From NCBI GenBank assembly GCA_024636105.1, contig JAGXHO010000068.1:1-9307 (forward strand): 9,307 nt of DNA, read 5' to 3'. This document shows positions 5,459 through 9,307 of the stretch, one piece after another. Under the pieces are notes generated by a model. That model saw only the letters and a list, made by a program, of their open reading frames with translations. It did not search any database and was not told the origin of the DNA. The translations under genes and the position numbers were made by a program. The stretch comes from Trueperaceae bacterium. Lineage in GTDB: Bacteria > Deinococcota > Deinococci > Deinococcales > Trueperaceae. Within the stretch, counting starts at the first letter, position 1. Every line of letters begins with the position of its first letter.

Positions 5459-6882
5459 GCGGACCTCCGCTAGACCTCGCGGTGTCGGGCGGCACGGTCG
5501 TCTCCGGCAGCGGCAGGGTCGCCTGCGACGTGGGTGTCCGGGGCGGCCGCGTGGTGGTGGTGGGTGCGCCGGGTACGTTGCCGCCCGCGCGCGCCACCGT
5601 GGACGCCCGTGGCCTGCTCGTGCTGCCCGGCATCGTCGACACGCACTTCCATTGCCGTGCTCCGGACCACCCGGAGCGCGAGGACTACGACTCGGGAACG
5701 GCCGCCGCCGCGGCGGGTGGCGTCACGACGCTGCTCGAGATGCCGATCACCACGCCCGCCTGCACCACCCCGGAGGTGCTCGTCGCGCGGATGGCACAGG
5801 CGCGGCGCGAGGCCCGCATCGACGTCGGCTTCTATGCCGCCCCCGGCGACCTCGATCGGAACCGCCTCGACGAGATGGTCGCCGCCGGCGCCGTCGCCTT
5901 CAAGGTGATGATGCACGCCGCTCCTCCAGGACGGGAGACGTCCTTCCGCGGCCTCGCGATGCCGAACCCCGCCGACGTCTACCGCGCCCTCGAGGCCGTG
6001 GCGGCGACCGGCAAGGTCCTGGCCGTCCACGCCGAGGACCAGTCGCTCATCGACCTGTTCGAGGCCCGCGAGCAAGCCCGCGAGCGGGCGCACCCCGGTC
6101 GCGACCCGTTCCGCCACGCCCGCTCCCGGCCGGTGGTCGCCGAGGCCGCGGCCGTGGCGCACCTGTGCGCCATGAACGAAGCCGTGGGTGCACGCCTGCA
6201 CGTGGTGCACGTCAGCTCGACGCGCGCCGTCGAATACCTTCGTTGGTTCCGCGCGCGCGGGCAGACGCTGACCGCCGAGAGCACCCCGGCGTACCTGTTC
6301 GGTTCGGAGGACGACATCCGCGCCCATGGGCCGTACGTGAAGGTCAACCCGCCGATGCGGGCGGCGTCCGAGCAGGCCGGTCTGTGGGCGGGCCTCGCGG
6401 ACGGCACCCTCGACATGGTCGTCTCCGACCACGCCCCTTTCCTTCCGGCCGAGAAGGAGGCGGGCTGGGACGACATCTGGTCGGCCGGCTCTGGCATCCC
6501 CGGCGTCGAGCTGACGGGCCCCCTCATGTGGGACCGCGCCCTGAGCGGCGACCTCACCTTCGAGGACGTCGTGCGCTGGACCAGCGAGGCCCCGGCCCGC
6601 GTCTTTGGCCTCGACGACCGCAAGGGCGCCCTCGCGGTCGGCCAGGACGCCGACCTCGTGCTCCTCGACCCCAACCGTACCCGGCACCTGGCGGCCGCCG
6701 ACTTCGTATCGCGGAGCGCCGGCAGCCTCCGCCACGTCGAAGGCCGCGAGGTCCGCGGCGCGATCGTCGGCGTGTGGTCGCGCGGGCGCCGCGTGCTCGA
6801 CGATGCCGGCCGCGGGCTCGGCAGCGCGGGCGAAGGCGCCGTGCTCGTCCCCACCTCCACCTCCGAAAGGACCCCAGCATGA
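5455..6882 (+). CDS. Cyclic amidohydrolase, allantoinase/dihydropyrimidinase-like
   Basis: A 475-aa cytoplasmic hydrolase of the dihydroorotase/allantoinase/hydantoinase branch, which opens cyclic amides such as hydantoins, dihydropyrimidines and allantoin. The complete binuclear metal site is visible: LPGIVDTHFHCR with H64 and H66, AFKVMM with the lysine to be carbamylated (K150), VHAED with H192, VVHVSS with H252 and VVSDHAP with D325. TAESTPAYLF (273-282) and KVNPPMR (296-302) match the substrate-loop region that in allantoinases reads roughly AETCPHYL and K..PPIR. It ends with QDADLVLLDP (397-406) and the C-terminal beta domain. The start ATG 5455 overlaps the preceding stop as ATGA; the frame is open further upstream but encodes nothing family-like there. 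It is the only hydrolase in the cluster with an intact canonical site and probably performs the ring-opening step. Allantoin, hydantoin or another cyclic ureide or imide are all possible; I would not assign a specific EC number. Confidence 0.95.
   Translation: MSGPPLDLAVSGGTVVSGSGRVACDVGVRGGRVVVVGAPGTLPPARATVDARGLLVLPGIVDTHFHCRAPDHPEREDYDSGTAAAAAGGVTTLLEMPITTPACTTPEVLVARMAQARREARIDVGFYAAPGDLDRNRLDEMVAAGAVAFKVMMHAAPPGRETSFRGLAMPNPADVYRALEAVAATGKVLAVHAEDQSLIDLFEAREQARERAHPGRDPFRHARSRPVVAEAAAVAHLCAMNEAVGARLHVVHVSSTRAVEYLRWFRARGQTLTAESTPAYLFGSEDDIRAHGPYVKVNPPMRAASEQAGLWAGLADGTLDMVVSDHAPFLPAEKEAGWDDIWSAGSGIPGVELTGPLMWDRALSGDLTFEDVVRWTSEAPARVFGLDDRKGALAVGQDADLVLLDPNRTRHLAAADFVSRSAGSLRHVEGREVRGAIVGVWSRGRRVLDDAGRGLGSAGEGAVLVPTSTSERTPA
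6865..6870 (+). promoter_or_regulatory. Ribosome binding site of the third-type amidohydrolase
   Basis: GAAAGG lies 8 bases before ATG 6879, within the last codons of the preceding gene. Together with the ATGA overlap it fixes 6879 as the start, although the frame is open far upstream. Confidence 0.55.
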
Positions 6883-8078
6883 GCACCTACACGATCCTCG
6901 GTGGCACCCTGTTCGACGCCGTGGCCGGCGCCTTCCGACCCAATCCGGGGCTGCGAATCGACGGCGGTCGCATCGCCGCCGTGGGCGTGGCCGACGCCGT
7001 CGGGCGCACCTTCGACGCGACCGGCAAGACGGTCTTGCCGGGCCTCGCCAACCTGCATGGCCACCTCGCCTGGGACGGCTTCTCGGACCTCGAGGGGCAG
7101 TGCCGCCACGACGGCCCGATGGGCTACGTCAAGGTCGCGCGCGGCCTGATCTCGGCGGTCGAGGCCGGTGTGACCACCTTCCGCGACCTGGCGTGCGTCC
7201 ACGACACCGGCTTCTACGCCCGGCAGGCACAGCGCGACGGCTTGCTGCCAGGGCCGAAGGTCGTGGCCTGCGGTCGCGCCGTGTGCCGCACCGGCGGCCA
7301 CATCTGGTTCGGCAACCGCGAGGCGGACGGCGTCGACGAGGTGGTCAAGGCGACCCGCGAGCAGATCAAGCAGGGCGCCGACTGGATCAAGTTGATGGCG
7401 CACGGCTACTCGATGGACGAGTTGCGCGCGTGCGTCGACACTGCCCATGAGCTCGGCGTCCCCGTCACCACCGACGCCGGCGCCTGGGCCGAGCAGGCGG
7501 TCGACGCTGGCGTCGACTGCATCGAGCACGGCGGCAACTACTCCGACGCGCTGATCGCCAAGATCGTCGAGCGCGGCGTCTGGATCGTGCCGACGCTCTC
7601 GCCGGTGGTGCTGCAGGCGAGGCAGGGGCACGCCTGGGGGATGAAGCAGAGCGTGATCGACCGGCGGCTCGGCCAGTTGGCCGACAAAGGCCGCCAGGAG
7701 GGGCTCGGCCGCGCCCGCCGCGCCGGCGCCAAGCTCGCCTTCGGCACCGATTCGGGGAGCCCGGTCGTGCCGCACGGCGCGGTGCTCGCCGAGATGCAGC
7801 AGCTGCTCGAGTTCGAGGTGTTCGACACCGAGGTGCAGGTGCTGCAGGCGGCCACCATCCGCGCCGCCGAGCTGCTGCGGCGCGAGGTGACTTCGGGGAG
7901 CCTCGACGTCGGCAAGGCCGCGGACGTCGTGATCGTCGACGGTGATCTGTCGCAGGACCTGACCGCGATCGAGAGGGTCGAGAGCGTGTGGGTCGACGGT
8001 CGACTGACCGTCGTGCACGGCGGGGCCCGGCTCCCGGATCCGCGCGACTTCCGCACCTTCGCCAACGTCGGGGCCTGA
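6879..8078 (+). CDS. Amidohydrolase, imidazolonepropionase/prolidase-like (COG1228-type), atypical strand 5
   Basis: A 399-aa metal-dependent hydrolase of the group that includes imidazolonepropionase-like enzymes and Xaa-Pro/Xaa-Arg dipeptidases. Visible sites are LPGLANLHGH (H60, H62), EAGVTTFRDL (95-104), TGGHIWFG (138-145), GADWIKLMAHG with K171 as likely carbamylated lysine, GVDCIEHGG with H217 (strand 6), IVPTLSP (236-242) and LAFGTDSGS with D291 (strand 8). KAADVVIVDGDL and VWVDGRL close the beta domain. In relatives the strand between K171 and H217 ends in HAHG, whose first His is a metal ligand. Here this reads VPVTTDAGAW (194-203), with T197 at the ligand position in an ungapped alignment made by eye. 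The protein may bind one metal or use D199. It overlaps the previous gene by 4 bases. In context it could cleave an amide or peptide-like bond in the ring-opened product; this is inference. Confidence 0.94.
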   Translation: MSTYTILGGTLFDAVAGAFRPNPGLRIDGGRIAAVGVADAVGRTFDATGKTVLPGLANLHGHLAWDGFSDLEGQCRHDGPMGYVKVARGLISAVEAGVTTFRDLACVHDTGFYARQAQRDGLLPGPKVVACGRAVCRTGGHIWFGNREADGVDEVVKATREQIKQGADWIKLMAHGYSMDELRACVDTAHELGVPVTTDAGAWAEQAVDAGVDCIEHGGNYSDALIAKIVERGVWIVPTLSPVVLQARQGHAWGMKQSVIDRRLGQLADKGRQEGLGRARRAGAKLAFGTDSGSPVVPHGAVLAEMQQLLEFEVFDTEVQVLQAATIRAAELLRREVTSGSLDVGKAADVVIVDGDLSQDLTAIERVESVWVDGRLTVVHGGARLPDPRDFRTFANVGA

Positions 8079-8081
8079 GCG

Positions 8082-9293
8082 GTGTCGGCGTCGAGCCAGC
8101 GCTTCGGCTTCAAGGTCCCCGAGGCGACGCGGGTGGCGATGGCGATCCGCGAGGGTGCTCACCTCGGGCGTGCTGCGGCCGCGGCCGCCGGTCCGCTGCT
8201 GAACATCGGTTCGGGCGACCCCGGCTTCGTCACCCCGCTCCATGTGCGCGAGGCGGCGAAGCGCGCGATCGACGCCGGCAAGACCCACTACGAGCGCAAC
8301 GCCGACCTCAAGCGCGCCATCGCCGCCAAGCTGCGCCGCGACCACGCCCTCGACGTCGACCCGGAGGCCGGCCTGCTCGTCACCGCCGGCGCCCACCAGG
8401 CGCTCTTCGAGGTCTTCCGCGCCTGGATCGAGCCGGGCGACGAGGTCTTGGTCGGCGACCCGGGCTCCTACTACGACGCCAACGTGCGCGCCAACGGCGG
8501 CGTGACCGTGCCGGTGCCGCTACGCCCGAAGCGCCGCTTCAAGCTCGACCCTGACGACGTGGCGGAGCGCATCACGCCGCGCACCAAGGTGCTCGCGATC
8601 ACCAACCCCGAGGCGCCTGCGGCGAGCGTGCACGAGCGTGCCGACCTCGAGCGACTCGCCGACCTGGCGATCCGCCACGACCTGCTCGTCGTGTCCGACG
8701 AGCTCTACGAGGGCATCACCTTCGAGGAAGGGGCGATCACCAGCATCGGCGCGCTCCCAGGCATGGCCGAGCGCACGCTGACCGTCAACGGTTTCTCGAA
8801 GGCTTGGGCCATGACCGGCTGGCGCGTTGGGTACGTCGCCGGCGACCCTCGCCTGATCGAACCGGTGCGGGCGATCGATCACCTCGCGTCGATCACCGTC
8901 AACTCGATCGCGCAGTTCGCGGCGCTGGAGGCCCTCACCGGCCCCCAGGACTTCCTCGGCGAGGCGCGGGCGACCTACCGTCGCCGGCGAGATCTGGTGG
9001 TGGAACGGGTGAACGACATCGACGGCCTCTCCTGCCTGGTGCCCGAGGGCACCTACTACGTGTGGGTGGACGCGCGCGACCTAGACGCGTCCGACGTGCG
9101 CTTCCAGCGCTGGTGCGTGGCGAACGCGGGCATCACCTTCAACCCAGGTTCGGTGTTCGGACCCGGCGGCGCCGGCTACCTGCGGCTCTCGTGCTCGCCC
9201 GGCGAGGCGGTGCTCGAGCCCGGCCTCGACCGGCTCGCGCGGGCGGTCGCCGACTTCCGCGACGAGGGCGCCCGCGCCCGGGGGGCGCGATGA
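8082..9293 (+). CDS. Class I/II PLP-dependent aminotransferase (aspartate aminotransferase-like)
   Basis: A 403-aa fold-type I enzyme, normal length for the AspAT group. It starts at GTG 8082, three bases after the previous stop, with only a weak GGGG upstream. Sites include NIGSGDPGFVTP (41-52; GEPDFxTP region), HYERNADLKRAIA (69-81), TNPEAPAA (174-181; NPNNPTG region with N175), VSDELYEG (204-211; D206 and Y209 contact PLP), VNGFSKAWAMTGWRVGY (235-251; Schiff-base lysine K240, R248 near the phosphate) and GYLRLSCSP (365-373; R368 expected to bind the substrate carboxylate). It would move an amino group between an amino acid and a 2-oxo acid, using PLP, in the cytoplasm. Placed last after three hydrolases, it may convert an amino acid released by the pathway into a keto acid. 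The replacement of NPNNPTG by NPEAPAA suggests an outlying subgroup. The amino-acid specificity is not readable. Confidence 0.94.
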   Translation: MSASSQRFGFKVPEATRVAMAIREGAHLGRAAAAAAGPLLNIGSGDPGFVTPLHVREAAKRAIDAGKTHYERNADLKRAIAAKLRRDHALDVDPEAGLLVTAGAHQALFEVFRAWIEPGDEVLVGDPGSYYDANVRANGGVTVPVPLRPKRRFKLDPDDVAERITPRTKVLAITNPEAPAASVHERADLERLADLAIRHDLLVVSDELYEGITFEEGAITSIGALPGMAERTLTVNGFSKAWAMTGWRVGYVAGDPRLIEPVRAIDHLASITVNSIAQFAALEALTGPQDFLGEARATYRRRRDLVVERVNDIDGLSCLVPEGTYYVWVDARDLDASDVRFQRWCVANAGITFNPGSVFGPGGAGYLRLSCSPGEAVLEPGLDRLARAVADFRDEGARARGAR

Positions 9294-9307
9294 GCGCGGC
9301 GGGCGAG
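9290..9307 (+). CDS. Start of a further operon gene (six codons only)
   Basis: ATG 9290 overlaps the aminotransferase stop (TGA 9291-9293) as ATGA, the same junction used twice earlier in the operon. The frame encodes MSAAGE and runs off the window. GGGGGGCG just upstream could serve as a weak ribosome site. Identity unknown. Confidence 0.55.

Noticed and set aside
5286..6878. Possible N-terminal extension of the imidazolonepropionase-like protein
   Set aside because: The upstream part of the frame is a shadow of the allantoinase-like gene. ATG 6879 has a good ribosome site and begins the usual first beta strand.
5979..8396. An 805-codon open frame on the - strand
   Set aside because: It lies antisense to three well-supported genes, and its product is low-complexity with no family motif. 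It is a GC-driven shadow.
1..9307. tRNA, rRNA, CRISPR array, insertion sequence or attachment site
   Set aside because: No cloverleaf-like segment, spaced direct repeats, transposase motif or terminal inverted repeats were seen. Nearly all bases are accounted for by metabolic genes.

Overview
The window is very GC-rich and almost entirely coding. GTG starts, strong third-position G/C, Arg/Ala-rich proteins and tightly packed genes suggest a high-GC bacterium, most likely an actinobacterium (possibly Chloroflexota). I see no ribosomal or phylogenetic marker that fixes this. There is no rRNA, tRNA, CRISPR array, insertion sequence or phage gene.

Layout. (1) 1-2541, + strand: the tail of a DppB-type ABC permease, a complete DppC-type permease, and an amidohydrolase of the ATZ/TRZ (chlorohydrolase/deaminase-like) group whose start overlaps the permease stop by one base. 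(2) 2508-3686, - strand: a DegT/DnrJ/EryC1-type PLP aminotransferase, convergent with and overlapping the first amidohydrolase by 34 bp. (3) 3687-3905: a 219-bp divergent intergenic region with a perfect 18-bp palindrome, a weak promoter-like hexamer for the DegT gene, and a strong Shine-Dalgarno at its right end. (4) 3906-9307, + strand: a possible 29-codon leader ORF, a second ATZ/TRZ-type amidohydrolase that is a clear paralogue of the first, a cyclic amidohydrolase of the allantoinase/dihydropyrimidinase type, a third kind of amidohydrolase (imidazolonepropionase/prolidase-like), a class I/II aminotransferase, and the first six codons of another gene. Most junctions in this operon are 4-bp ATGA or GTGA overlaps, so translation is probably coupled.

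Interpretation. A dipeptide/oligopeptide/opine-type importer lies beside four amidohydrolase-superfamily enzymes from three subfamilies and two PLP aminotransferases. This looks like an uptake-and-degradation locus for a small nitrogenous compound (cyclic amide, ureide, N-heterocycle or modified peptide). The importer would bring it in, the hydrolases would open rings and cleave C-N bonds, and an aminotransferase would handle the resulting amino compound. The substrate cannot be read from the sequence.

The most notable detail is that three of the four amidohydrolases depart from the expected metal-ligand set. Both ATZ/TRZ paralogues have lost the second His of the HxH motif (HxL and HxI) and have HFAQ where HxxE is usual. 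The imidazolonepropionase-like protein has TTD where the strand-5 His is expected. Only the allantoinase-like protein keeps a complete canonical binuclear site.
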